Shown: piece after piece, positions 24,849 through 33,813 of the stretch | How the letters are laid out: each line of letters starts with the position of its first letter | Numbering within the stretch: the stretch's first letter is position 1 | Source of the DNA: Ureibacillus sinduriensis BLB-1 = JCM 15800 | GTDB taxonomy: Bacteria; Bacillota; Bacilli; Bacillales_A; Planococcaceae | DNA: 64,000 nt | NCBI RefSeq assembly: GCF_000772955.1 | Contig: NZ_JPVO01000051.1 | Location: 124,001-188,000, forward strand | Reading direction: 5' to 3' | The notes under the pieces: model-generated | Seen by the model: the letters and a program-made list of their open reading frames with translations, nothing else | Told to the model about the DNA's origin: nothing | Databases searched by the model: none | Made by a program: the position numbers and the translations under genes

Positions 24849-27003
24849 AAGAAAGTTCCTCCTCGGTCACAGTCGCATCAATGCATTTTTTGCCGAGGCG
24901 TTCTACTACAAGAGCAGCATCAACCGCTTCTGTGTTCGATAGGATAATACGGAGTTTCCCTTCCTCAGTAAATCCAAAATAATCTGTTGTCCGCAGTGTT
25001 GTTCCAATCGACTGCAGCTTTTCTTTATCATGTTCCTCCCCCTTGACATGAAGGATTGTGTAAGGAATATGAAGTGATTCGGCCGCCTGCTGTTTTTGTT
25101 CCAAAATCCGAGCAAAGTATGCTGGTTTCAATGCAGTTGTTTCTTCTACATAACGCTCATGGTTAATCTCCTGAATATAGCTGGATGATCGTTCAAGTGC
25201 TGAACTGATAAGACGGATTACTACATCGACCAAATTCTTAAACGACAATGTTAATTGATGAAATGGCACATCATAGCAGACAATCATAGCCACCGTTTGA
25301 TTCTGCTGTACAATCGGCGCTACAAAAAATGGTTCAGATGATGACAGCGAATCGTTAAAACAGATCTGCTTTTCGTTAACTGCCTTCTTTATGAGTGTAA
25401 CTTCTTCTATTCTCAAAGAGGCTTTGGGCATAAACAGTTGATCGCCCGATTTAGCAGTTAGACGGGCAAATCCATTAGGTGCAATGGAATATAGCGCAAA
25501 ATGCTTAGCTTTCAATGTTTGTTCAAGTACATGAATCGAACCTGAAAATAATGCCTCGGGTTCCAGGCTGTCTAGCGAGCGCGTCGCCTGGTAAATCTGT
25601 CCGATTCCGTTATCAGAGCGTAAAATTTGCTGCTGCAGCTCATTTTTAATTCCGAGCGTTTCTTCATAAACGGACGATAAAAACGAATATTGCGCCTGCG
25701 AGGAAGCGAGTTCATCCTTTGTAAACAACAGCTCGATTTTCCGACGATCCACTACATAACTAACGATGAGCCCAATAAGCAAATAAATAGTGAACGTTGC
25801 TAGGAGAGCATTATCCATAAATAGAGAACCGATTTCCCTTCCTGAGCCAAATGCCTCATTCACATGGACGGCCATAGCTAGAAAGGACGACAAGATAGAT
25901 TGGGTTTTACCAAATATAAGAGCAACCAACAGCACGTAAATGATCCAGAAATCTATCAATTCAACAGCTGGGACGACAATAACAGACATAGCATAAAACA
26001 TTAAAAAAAGGACAATGTTTTCCGCAAGGTGCATCCAGTGATTGCCCCACAATGAGGAACGGGATTTTCTTTCCTTCACTGGTTCTGCTGCCGGTATCGC
26101 TCCATAGTGTTCCACTGTGGCTTTTAATCCCGCTTCAAGCGAATACTTCGGCACCCAGTCTAAATCTTTTTTCAGCCGCGTATTATCCAATTGCGAAGAC
26201 GCAATGTCCCCCTCTTTTGATTCAATGAACTCAATTGAAGGCTGTGGCTTCAACTTCGTCAACGCCGCAATAAGGCCCTTAATACTTGTCTGTGTATTGT
26301 TCGATACATTGTAAGTACCGCTCAGTCCGCTTATGACACCGCGGTATACAGCCTCTGCCACATCGCCAACATAAATAAAATCGCGCGTCTGTTCACCTGT
26401 CCCAAAGACCGCGATTGACTCCTGTCTTAAAAACTTAGTCGTATAAATAGACACAACACCGCTTTCCGCACTCACATGCTGACGAGGACCATATACGTTT
26501 GCAAAACGGAATATAATCGATGACAATCCATACATTTCTTCCCACTTGCGGCAGTATAACTCCCCATTCATTTTGTTAATGCCGTATGGAGAAACAGGAT
26601 CAAGTATCTCCTCTTCCTTAAGCGGAAGTGACATGTTTTCGCCATATACTGCTGCCGATGAACAGAAAACAAACTTTTTGACGCCATACTTTTTCGATAA
26701 ATTCAGCATATTGATGAGGCCAAGAATGTTCGTCGATGAATCCTCAAACGGCTTTTCAATAGATCGTTGAACACTTGTCTGCGCTGCACAGTGGATGACT
26801 ACATCAAAGGAGTGCGATTTAAAAAAACTCTCGCATTTTTCATCCGTGATATCCCCAATAAAAGAGCGATGTTTAAAATCAATATTTTCCTTTTTCCCGG
26901 AAAGTAAATTATCGATAATAAATACATTATGATTTTCTTTGAAAAAGCGCTCCGCAATAAATGAGCCGATAAATCCGTATCCACCCGTGACTAGTACGTT
27001 CAT
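24838..27003 (-). CDS. pelD: SDR epimerase-PelD fusion (c-di-GMP receptor of the pel operon)
   Basis: The first 305 residues form an NAD-dependent UDP-sugar epimerase: TGGYGFIG at 6-13, and Tyr140-x3-Lys144 in SPYGINK, as in GalE/Gne/PelX. Residues about 325-440 hold four membrane helices, 455-600 a GAF-like domain and 620-721 a degenerate GGDEF domain. The c-di-GMP inhibitory-site motif RxxD is kept as Arg671-Thr-Thr-Asp674, while the GGDEF active site reads FTEEG, so it should bind but not make c-di-GMP. The epimerase would supply the UDP-GalNAc precursor. As far as I recall, Gram-positive PelD proteins often carry such an SDR domain. First gene of the operon; AAGGAG precedes ATG. Confidence 0.93.
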   Translation of the reverse strand: MNVLVTGGYGFIGSFIAERFFKENHNVFIIDNLLSGKKENIDFKHRSFIGDITDEKCESFFKSHSFDVVIHCAAQTSVQRSIEKPFEDSSTNILGLINMLNLSKKYGVKKFVFCSSAAVYGENMSLPLKEEEILDPVSPYGINKMNGELYCRKWEEMYGLSSIIFRFANVYGPRQHVSAESGVVSIYTTKFLRQESIAVFGTGEQTRDFIYVGDVAEAVYRGVISGLSGTYNVSNNTQTSIKGLIAALTKLKPQPSIEFIESKEGDIASSQLDNTRLKKDLDWVPKYSLEAGLKATVEHYGAIPAAEPVKERKSRSSLWGNHWMHLAENIVLFLMFYAMSVIVVPAVELIDFWIIYVLLVALIFGKTQSILSSFLAMAVHVNEAFGSGREIGSLFMDNALLATFTIYLLIGLIVSYVVDRRKIELLFTKDELASSQAQYSFLSSVYEETLGIKNELQQQILRSDNGIGQIYQATRSLDSLEPEALFSGSIHVLEQTLKAKHFALYSIAPNGFARLTAKSGDQLFMPKASLRIEEVTLIKKAVNEKQICFNDSLSSSEPFFVAPIVQQNQTVAMIVCYDVPFHQLTLSFKNLVDVVIRLISSALERSSSYIQEINHERYVEETTALKPAYFARILEQKQQAAESLHIPYTILHVKGEEHDKEKLQSIGTTLRTTDYFGFTEEGKLRIILSNTEAVDAALVVERLGKKCIDATVTEEELSYVG

Positions 27004-27402
27004 ATAATTCTCCTTACTTCCAGATGTTTCCTCAGTCCATTTAGATCTAATAATACATCGCCCCTCTTACAAATTTCTTAAATATTGCTGTAAGTTGGCA
27101 TATCTCAAACTTCCAGAACTTTCACTATGTAATAAATGACGCGATCTTTTTTTGTCAGGTGATAAAACTCATTTAGTCATTTCAATACCTCTAAGCACCA
27201 TAGAACAATGAAACTTTCGACCTTACATAACATAGATTATAGTTTAATATCGGATTTCAACACTGCCATTTGGACTATTTTTATATACTGTCAATTTAAC
27301 CATAGCAGTGAGCCAAATAGTAAGGGTAAAAGAATAATGTAATAACTATTAAAAGGAAAAAACCTCCAAAACTTGATTTAATAGTTTTGGAGGTACTTCT
27401 AA
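27004..27402 (-). promoter_or_regulatory. Leader/promoter region of the pel operon, with a minus-strand terminator-like hairpin
   Basis: This 400-base stretch has no gene. A perfect hairpin, ACCTCCAAAACT/AGTTTTGGAGGT (27362-27394), is followed on the minus strand by TTTTTTCC, so it looks like a terminator or insulator about 360 bases before pelD. Candidate promoter elements (TATAAT at 27236-27241, TTGACA at 27288-27293, both minus) are not well spaced. No second GEMM riboswitch was found here. Confidence 0.5.
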
Positions 27403-27672
27403 TTCTATACTAGAAAGCTCGTGACCAATGAGTTTGTGGCGATGTTGGACTTATCAGGAGGCAACTATCATTTTAGTGACCGAACAATGGGGATACTTTC
27501 TGTATCTCTAGTTTCATTCGCTGACTTCTCATCTATTGGCATAATCGTTGGGGCTGTCAAAGGGCTCAATGAAGGCCAGGGAAATATTGTCGCACGATTT
27601 GGGTTGAAACTGTTATATAGTGCAACGCTTGTAAGCATACTTTCAGGGATTATTGTTAGTCTCGTCATATAG
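27403..27672 (+). pseudogene. 3' remnant of a NupC-type nucleoside transporter
   Basis: The frame encodes only the last 90 or so residues of a CNT-family concentrative nucleoside transporter: [11 protein letters not shown], then [46 protein letters not shown] and the final hydrophobic helix. Full-length NupC is about 400 residues. A stop codon lies just upstream at 27400, next to the terminator-like hairpin. The GTG at 27421 is merely an in-frame Val of the ancestral gene. The fragment keeps its own downstream terminator. It marks a deletion or insertion junction at the edge of the pel cluster. Confidence 0.85.
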
Positions 27673-27702
27673 AGAAACATGCTGACCAACCGCAGTTAAC
27701 AC

Positions 27703-27749
27703 GGGGACGTACGAGACATCCAGCATACGGGAAGCGTCTGTCAAAAGTC
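27703..27749 (+). repeat. Pre-terminator repeat motif, copy A
   Basis: This 47-base segment matches 41404-41452 (minus strand): 18 of the first 20 and 15 of the last 19 bases are identical. It includes GGGGACGnACGAGACA and AAGCGT. GACGTACG can pair with CGTCTGTC (one mismatch, one wobble), a stem also found in copy B with different bases. The motif ends three bases before an intrinsic terminator. Confidence 0.7.
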
Positions 27750-27752
27750 GGA

Positions 27753-27780
27753 GGCAGTGGCGTACCCACTGCCTTTTGTT
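27753..27780 (+). terminator. Intrinsic terminator of the nupC remnant
   Basis: GGCAGTGG and CCACTGCC form a perfect eight-base-pair stem with a five-base loop, followed by TTTTGTT. Confidence 0.85.
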
Positions 27781-28627
27781 AATAACCATTTGCAAAATCG
27801 GATATCATATCCATTTCATCTTCTGTAAGTTCCCTATTTACATGTTTTCCATATTCCCTAGTAATCTTCTGATGGTCCCCACCGCAAATATTTGTATACT
27901 TCGCAATCATTCTAAGCATAGCTGCTTGCTCATTAAATTCACTTTTTGAAATCGGCATTTGATGCGAAAGTATATATGTTTCGGCATCAAACTGCTCTAA
28001 TTCATCCAGCAGCCGCAGTGACTCCTCAATTGTATAGTGTATTTTTTCGGAATGGATATTTGGGTAAAAACAATCACCAAGAAAAAGAATCTTTTCTTCC
28101 TTGATATATACAATTACTGAATCTGAAGCATGGTCCCCTCCAACGTGTTGTACTATACAATTTATCCCACCTAGGTCAATTTCCAGTCTCTTTCCAAAAG
28201 CAATATCCGGCAAAACAATTTTGATATCACGGTTTTCCTGGAACTCTTCCTTAATCGCTATTGCGCAAAATTCAATTTCTGTCCCTTCCTTCACTCGCTC
28301 ATCCAACGCCTCATCTGACCATGAGTAAGGAATGAGTTTCTCCATCTCTATTTTTGTGTCTTTGGAAGCGATGGAAACTGTGTTGGATAACGCTGAAAGG
28401 CCGAAGATATGATCCCAATGCCAATGTGTAAGAACGACCATATCAGGATTAGATATTCCCCTATTTGAAAGTTCTCTCAGAAAATACTTGGCATGCTCTT
28501 CCGAGTTTCCCGCATCTATCATTAACGTCTTGTTATTGCCGACCACCATTCCTAGAATAGGACGGTCCGTCACCGATATTGGCGTGATGTACCAAAAACG
28601 CTCACCTATCTTGTTAATTGAGTGCAT
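27779..28627 (-). CDS. Metallo-beta-lactamase-fold hydrolase
   Basis: A 282-residue zinc hydrolase with the signature His68-x-His70-x-Asp72-His73 in LTHWHWDHIFGL, a further GGDHASDSVIVY block with His, and LGDCFYPN supplying the bridging Asp. No signal peptide, so it is cytoplasmic. The substrate cannot be inferred; the family includes glyoxalase II-like, lactonase and flavoprotein members. ATG follows GGGAGG. It is monocistronic and convergent with the nupC remnant. Confidence 0.85.
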   Translation of the reverse strand: MHSINKIGERFWYITPISVTDRPILGMVVGNNKTLMIDAGNSEEHAKYFLRELSNRGISNPDMVVLTHWHWDHIFGLSALSNTVSIASKDTKIEMEKLIPYSWSDEALDERVKEGTEIEFCAIAIKEEFQENRDIKIVLPDIAFGKRLEIDLGGINCIVQHVGGDHASDSVIVYIKEEKILFLGDCFYPNIHSEKIHYTIEESLRLLDELEQFDAETYILSHQMPISKSEFNEQAAMLRMIAKYTNICGGDHQKITREYGKHVNRELTEDEMDMISDFANGY

Positions 28628-28837
28628 TGATGCTACCTCCCTTTAATCACAAAATGTGCTAATTTAATTACTAAGTTGGGGGCTTGCTGAAAGAATGTAG
28701 TTCATATTCTTGCATATTGCAATTTGTATTATATATTTCCCCTCATCCGTTCAGTATAAAGATACAATATTTTCCCATAAATTGTTACAAAAATATATTT
28801 ATATCCTTATAATGAAATAGAGAATCGGAGGGAGTAA

Positions 28838-30439
28838 ATGAATAAAATATATTCGGCCATGATGGTCATCGTTTTTTCGCTTCTTTGTTTTTCTTTGCTT
28901 TCAGAGGAAGTAAAGGCAAATGCGTGGGTTGATTACAAAGAAGGATTAAAGCTATATGAAAAAGGAAACTATTCAAAAGCGATCCCTTATTTAAAAAGAG
29001 CTGCTGAAGAAAGCAACAATGCTTCTTATTACCGAAAGTTAGCAGAAGCCTATGAGGGTAGCGGACAGTACCAAAAAGCGTCCGACACACTATATACGGA
29101 GGCAAAAATACATTATGCAATTGGCCAGAAATCAGGTGACATGAAAACCTACCATGCAGTGATTATTATGGCCGAGCGTTTAAAAAGTGAACTTGAATTA
29201 TATACAGAAAAACAGGTGCAGGTACAGAACACAAAAACACTTGCCAAATATGAACCAGCATCCGGAATGTACATTGGTGCCTTTATTGATGGCGACGAAC
29301 CAATGATGACATATGGAAATCAAAAATACACGAAGTTCAATAGTTTAACAGGAAAAAAGCACTCTACATACTTCCGCTATTGGAAATATGGCGACCCTTT
29401 TCCAACAGAGTGGGCGATGCAAGTAAAAGAGTCGGGTGCAGCTATTCATATCGCACTTGAGCCAAAAACCGGTCTTGATAAGGTGAAAAATGATGATTAT
29501 CTTAAAGAGTTTGCACAAGCGGCGGCGGCAACAGAAATGCCGATATTCCTTCGCTTTGCCGGAGAAATGAATGGGAATTGGGTAAAGTGGAATGGAAATC
29601 CTTCGAAATATAAAGAAGCATTCCGAACAGTTTCCCGTGTCATGAAACAGGAAGCCAAGAATGTGGCAATGGTTTGGTCTCCTGGTTCTGAACCTAGAGA
29701 TAAGATGAAAGACTATTATCCTGGTGATGAATTTGTGGATTGGATCGGCACTAGTATCTACAGTGTAAGATTTTTTAACGGGAATGCTAAACAATCTGCC
29801 GAATATGTAAATCCATTGGAATTGCTAGATTTCATCTACAAAGAATATGCTGACCGCAAACCGATTATGGTAAGTGAATATGCAGCCACTACTTTCAGTA
29901 AAGCTGGCAATATGAATACAACTGACTTTGGCATTAACAAAATGAAAATGCTTTACCATGGTGCGATGTTGAAATATCCAAGAGTAAAAGCCATCAATTG
30001 GTTTAGTCTAAATGCATTGGAGAATGCGGATAGACCGGACCGCAAGTTAAACAATTACAGCTTAACAGAAAATAAAAAGCTATTGACGGCCTATTCCAAT
30101 CTTATTAAAAACAACTATTATTTACAAGATGTCGAAAATGGGCCTTTTGCAAAAACTTCCAGATCAGCAAGTCAGACTATTATTGCCCTTGAGAAACAAG
30201 TTATCCGTCAACCAGTAACGATATATGCATGGGCAAAGACATATGATCCAAAAATTTCAAAGATTATTTTCAAATTAGATGGAAAGTACCTCGGGGAAAG
30301 CAGTGCCTATCCATTTGCAATCAAAATCAATCCAAGTCAATATCAAAATGGACAACATAAACTTCAAGCCATTGTCTTTGATTCAAAAGGGAAAGTGGCC
30401 ATAAAGAAAACCGTTGCCTTCCAAACGGCAAAAAACTAA
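28838..30439 (+). CDS. Secreted TPR-GH26 glycoside hydrolase
   Basis: The 533-residue protein has a signal peptide (residues 1-27, ending VKANA), a short TPR region (about 30-120), a GH26-like TIM barrel (about 140-420) and a C-terminal Ig-like domain (about 445-530). GH26 catalytic residues are visible: Glu243 in RFAGEMNG as acid/base and Glu347 in MVSEYAA as nucleophile. GH26 enzymes cut beta-mannans or related glycans; this one could equally act on a bacterial exopolysaccharide, given the nearby pel operon. ATG follows GGAGGGAG. It is monocistronic with a strong terminator. Confidence 0.88.
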   Translation: MNKIYSAMMVIVFSLLCFSLLSEEVKANAWVDYKEGLKLYEKGNYSKAIPYLKRAAEESNNASYYRKLAEAYEGSGQYQKASDTLYTEAKIHYAIGQKSGDMKTYHAVIIMAERLKSELELYTEKQVQVQNTKTLAKYEPASGMYIGAFIDGDEPMMTYGNQKYTKFNSLTGKKHSTYFRYWKYGDPFPTEWAMQVKESGAAIHIALEPKTGLDKVKNDDYLKEFAQAAAATEMPIFLRFAGEMNGNWVKWNGNPSKYKEAFRTVSRVMKQEAKNVAMVWSPGSEPRDKMKDYYPGDEFVDWIGTSIYSVRFFNGNAKQSAEYVNPLELLDFIYKEYADRKPIMVSEYAATTFSKAGNMNTTDFGINKMKMLYHGAMLKYPRVKAINWFSLNALENADRPDRKLNNYSLTENKKLLTAYSNLIKNNYYLQDVENGPFAKTSRSASQTIIALEKQVIRQPVTIYAWAKTYDPKISKIIFKLDGKYLGESSAYPFAIKINPSQYQNGQHKLQAIVFDSKGKVAIKKTVAFQTAKN

Positions 30440-30530
30440 AATGCCGCCTACTTCTTATTAATCTAACAAAAACTCATCTCTAACATCGACTTTTAGATCA
30501 AAAATAAAATTCTATTTATACTCAAAATTA

Positions 30531-30566
30531 AAAACCAATGTACCTCATAGTAGATACATTGGTTTT
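30531..30566. terminator. Intrinsic terminator between convergent genes
   Basis: AACCAATGTA and TACATTGGTT form a ten-base-pair stem followed by TTTATTC on the plus strand; it also caps the convergent ATP-grasp gene. Confidence 0.85.
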
Positions 30567-30606
30567 ATTCTGATCTATGACTATTTTTATTCTTCGATAA
30601 GTTTAA

Positions 30607-31548
30607 TTAGTTTAGGTTTTCTAACTCTCTGCCTAATAACTTTGCAAGTTCTAACATACCGAATTTTTGTGCTTGTTCTTCAGCATCCGAATTGTAATTT
30701 GTGTTTGTATTTACATCGTATGTATATGCAGTGCCTTCCTCATTGACGATAAATTCGATACCTGCAACATCAATGCTATTTTCCTTTAAGAATCTTTTGT
30801 ATCTTTCAATTAATTCTGTACGAGGATTTTCAACAATTCTAAATTTCATTTGATCTTTTGGCTCTTCTCCAACCGGGCAAAATAAATCACCGATTTGACA
30901 TGCATCTGCCGGGCATAATTCAAATCCTTCTGAAGTATCCACTCTTACGGAATATACATACTCCCCACCAACGAATTCTACGCGGGTGATTGATTGGTCC
31001 GGGGATGATACATATTGTTGTACAAGCGTAATACCATCTACTGAATCTTCAAATGTTGGTTTGTCCAAATGTTCTTGCAGCGCCTCTAAAGAATAGAACA
31101 GCTGAACACCCAACCCTTTACCAGCACGGTTATGTTTTGTAATGAACGGGAAGGTGTTCAAAGTTTTTGCTGCTTCCATGATTTGTCCTTTCCCAACAGC
31201 CGCAACTGTTTTCGGCACACGAACACCGCATTTCTCTAATTGTGTATATTGTTTTACTTTGCTTAATTCAAGACGAAGTGCATTTGAGCCGTTCAGCACT
31301 TTCCTACCATGGAATTCCAACCAATCGATGACCGCACCTGTTAGTTCTGGTGCAAAACGGTGATTGCGTGTATGAGATGATGCACTCATACGATTGTAGA
31401 ATACACCTTCTGGCGGTACTTCATTTAAATCCACAATTCCTTCATCTAAATGCCAAGTTTCATATGGTAAGTTTAATTCTTCTAATCTTTTTATTAGATG
31501 GCTTGTCCAATCATCATTTTCATGAATGACATAGATCTTTTTTGTCAT
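30607..31548 (-). CDS. RimK-like ATP-grasp family protein
   Basis: The 313-residue protein matches the ATP-grasp fold: an N-terminal pre-ATP-grasp domain (KIYVIHENDDWTSHLIKRL), the FITKHNRAGKGLGVQLF nucleotide-binding loop, VQQYVSSPDQSITRVEFVGGEYVYSVRV, and the metal-binding IEFIVNEEGTAYTYDVNTNTNYN block. These enzymes ligate a carboxylate to an amine with ATP via an acyl phosphate; RimK adds Glu to proteins, but the substrate here is unknown. ATG at 31548 is chosen because GGGGTG lies just upstream and contains the longer frame's GTG. It is monocistronic. Confidence 0.87.
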   Translation of the reverse strand: MTKKIYVIHENDDWTSHLIKRLEELNLPYETWHLDEGIVDLNEVPPEGVFYNRMSASSHTRNHRFAPELTGAVIDWLEFHGRKVLNGSNALRLELSKVKQYTQLEKCGVRVPKTVAAVGKGQIMEAAKTLNTFPFITKHNRAGKGLGVQLFYSLEALQEHLDKPTFEDSVDGITLVQQYVSSPDQSITRVEFVGGEYVYSVRVDTSEGFELCPADACQIGDLFCPVGEEPKDQMKFRIVENPRTELIERYKRFLKENSIDVAGIEFIVNEEGTAYTYDVNTNTNYNSDAEEQAQKFGMLELAKLLGRELENLN

Positions 31549-31934
31549 ACTAAACACCCCGCTACTTTATTTTCTACATTTAACTTACCTATTTACCTTT
31601 GCCAATAAGCAGGCTCACTCTTTATGGAAAGTTGCAACGATAAAGTCTTCTTAAATGCACATTCCCGTATAGTTACCGGCAGTCCCTTCACTACGAAAGG
31701 CAAGTATCTAAATCTGATTTCAATTTTAACGCTGACTCTTAAAACTATGCAATAAGTTATTCGTATTTTCACCATCAAAGCAAGTTCTTGAATAGCGCGG
31801 ATAAATCATAGTCTCGAGAAGGAATTGACCTACTTCTTAAGCTTCCTTCTTATTTCAAAACCAACTTGCTTTTTGGTGGGTACAAATTAAACTTCTTGTT
31901 TAAACAAAACTGTAAGATCACCTCATAAAGGTTT
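31549..31934. other. Intergenic region without recognised feature
   Basis: These 386 bases separate the ATP-grasp gene from the siderophore ATPase. A weak TTAAAC/GTTTAA hairpin (31887-31903) could terminate the ABC operon on the minus strand. I see no RNA gene or convincing promoter; a 61-codon frame here lacks coding character. Confidence 0.4.
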
Positions 31935-32738
31935 CTAAACAGTAACAGCAGATCTGCCTTTCCCATATGGGATACATAGCGGTGTCCCCACGATAGGATC
32001 AACCGAGATTACACACTGCATGTCAAAAACTTGTTGAACAAGTTCGGCATTAACAATTTCGTCCGGCTTTCCCTGTGCCACAATCCGTTGGTTTTTTAAC
32101 GCCACCAGGTTGTGTGCATAACGGCAAGCCAAGTTTAAATCATGCAGAACCATCACAATCGTTCTGTTTTCCTTCTCATTTAAATCGTACAACAGATCAA
32201 GAATATCAATTTGATGTGCCATATCTAAATAGGTAGTAGGTTCATCCAGCAAAATAATATCGGTATTTTGGGCAAGTGTCATGGCAATCCACGCCCGCTG
32301 TCTTTGTCCCCCTGAGAGCTCATCGATGGCCTTATCCTTCAATTCCATTAAAGAGGTGGATTTAAGGGCGTTGTTCACTAATTTTTCATCCTCTTTTGTC
32401 CACTGTTTTAACCAATTTTGGTATGGATACCTTCCTTGTTTGACTAATTGCATGACAGATAATCCTTCTGGGGAATCCGGTCCTTGTGGGAGAATTGCCA
32501 GTTTTCTGGCCACTTCTTTTGTAGGCAGCTTTGCAATACTTTCCCCATCAAGTAGTACACTCCCTCCTTCAGGCTTTAGAAGACGGGCGATTGAGCGGAG
32601 GAGCGTAGATTTCCCGCAGCCATTTCCGCCAATGAATACTGTAATTTCGCCTTTAGAAATCGATAAATCTAATTCTTTTATAATAATTTTTTCACCGTAA
32701 GCTAGAGTCAGTTTTTCCGTTTGCAAAATGCTGTTCAC
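31935..32738 (-). CDS. Siderophore/iron ABC transporter ATP-binding protein
   Basis: The 267-residue ATPase has Walker A GGNGCGKST, signature LSGGQRQR, Walker B DIILLDEP and the switch His in VLHDLN, all as in FecE/FhuC/YusV-type proteins. It starts at GTG after AAGGAGG and follows two BtuC-like permease genes, 19 bases apart. It would power uptake of ferric siderophore at the cytoplasmic face. The operon is divergent from the binding lipoprotein gene with Fur boxes between them. Confidence 0.94.
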   Translation of the reverse strand: MNSILQTEKLTLAYGEKIIIKELDLSISKGEITVFIGGNGCGKSTLLRSIARLLKPEGGSVLLDGESIAKLPTKEVARKLAILPQGPDSPEGLSVMQLVKQGRYPYQNWLKQWTKEDEKLVNNALKSTSLMELKDKAIDELSGGQRQRAWIAMTLAQNTDIILLDEPTTYLDMAHQIDILDLLYDLNEKENRTIVMVLHDLNLACRYAHNLVALKNQRIVAQGKPDEIVNAELVQQVFDMQCVISVDPIVGTPLCIPYGKGRSAVTV

Positions 32739-32757
32739 GTGTATTGGCCTCCTTCTA

Positions 32758-33813
32758 TTAGTTGTTTTTGGTTTTCATTAAAAGATAGATAAAATAGGGA
32801 GCGCCTAAAGCTGCCGTAAACACACCTGCAGGTACAATGGAAGGCAGGAATAATGTACGCCCCATCAAATCCGCCAGCATAACGAGAATTGCCCCTATAA
32901 ATGCAGACACAGGCAATAACGAACCAAACGAGGAACCAACGAGCCTGCGTGCCATATGGGGTGCCATCAGCCCCACGAATCCAATACTTCCAGCAAAGGC
33001 AACGGCTGTGCCTACCAAACCTGTACTTATAATAAGCAGTATAAACCGATGACGTTCGACTGGACTTCCGACCCCTTTTGCAATATCCTCTCCTAAAGAT
33101 TGGACATTGATATTCCGCGCCGAGAAGAAGGCCATTAGCAACAACACGAACATAACAGGAAGAAGCACATGAACATCCTCCCATCCAACACTATTTACGC
33201 TGCCAGTAATCCAAATATTCGTCTGGCTTGCCATATAAATTGGGCTCAGCACCATAAACGTAGTTGTTCCCGCTTGCATCAGTGCTGTAATACCAATACC
33301 AATAAGGACAAGTCGAACCGGTTTGACCCCATCCTTCCATGACAAAAAATAGACCGCAATCGCGACTAACGTTGCCCCAACAAAAGCTGCCACAGGTAAC
33401 CAGTTTATACTGACAATTAGTGAGTAATTTTCATCGCTAAAAAGCCATAAAAAAGCGACAACAGACATCCCTGCCCCGGCTGTTACCCCTATTGTATCCG
33501 GTGCAGCTAGATCATTTCGGATCAGGCCTTGGAGAATCCCTCCTGCAACGGCAAGCCCCATTCCCACTAACATAGAAACGATTATTCTCGGCAATCTGAA
33601 TTGATGGACTACAAGTTGCTGAAGCTCTGTGCCTCCTCCGAAAAATAGTTTAACAACCGTTAATGGATTGATCTTAACATCTCCCAAACCAACACTTGCG
33701 ATAAAGAGAATCAAAGTAATTATGAAAAGTACAGCCAATTTTACAAGAGCATTGTTGTCTAAAAGCAGGGACAACCTATCCTTTCCTACGCGAAAGCTTC
33801 GATATCCTTTCAC
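32758..33813 (-). CDS. Iron-siderophore ABC transporter permease (FecCD family), second subunit
   Basis: A 351-residue BtuC/FecCD-type permease with about ten membrane helices. Typical blocks are HQFRLPRIIVSMLVGMGLAV, GILQGLIRNDLAAPDTIGVTAGAG, GSVNSVGWEDVHVL and IGFVGLMAPHMARRLVGS, the loop that contacts the ATPase. The GTG start overlaps the stop of the upstream permease gene (GTGA). It likely forms a heterodimer with that permease, as in Bacillus YfhA with YfiZ. Confidence 0.94.
   Translation of the reverse strand: MKGYRSFRVGKDRLSLLLDNNALVKLAVLFIITLILFIASVGLGDVKINPLTVVKLFFGGGTELQQLVVHQFRLPRIIVSMLVGMGLAVAGGILQGLIRNDLAAPDTIGVTAGAGMSVVAFLWLFSDENYSLIVSINWLPVAAFVGATLVAIAVYFLSWKDGVKPVRLVLIGIGITALMQAGTTTFMVLSPIYMASQTNIWITGSVNSVGWEDVHVLLPVMFVLLLMAFFSARNINVQSLGEDIAKGVGSPVERHRFILLIISTGLVGTAVAFAGSIGFVGLMAPHMARRLVGSSFGSLLPVSAFIGAILVMLADLMGRTLFLPSIVPAGVFTAALGAPYFIYLLMKTKNN

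Noticed and set aside
27236-27293. TATAAT and TTGACA words as the pel promoter
   Set aside because: They are in the wrong order and spacing on the minus strand to form one promoter.
27421-27672. Intact 83-aa small membrane protein starting at GTG
   Set aside because: The sequence is the conserved C-terminus of NupC and homology continues upstream of the GTG, so it is a gene remnant, not a small gene.
31593-31778. 61-codon minus-strand frame upstream of the siderophore operon region
   Set aside because: No ribosome binding site, no recognisable sequence features and unusual composition; treated as chance.
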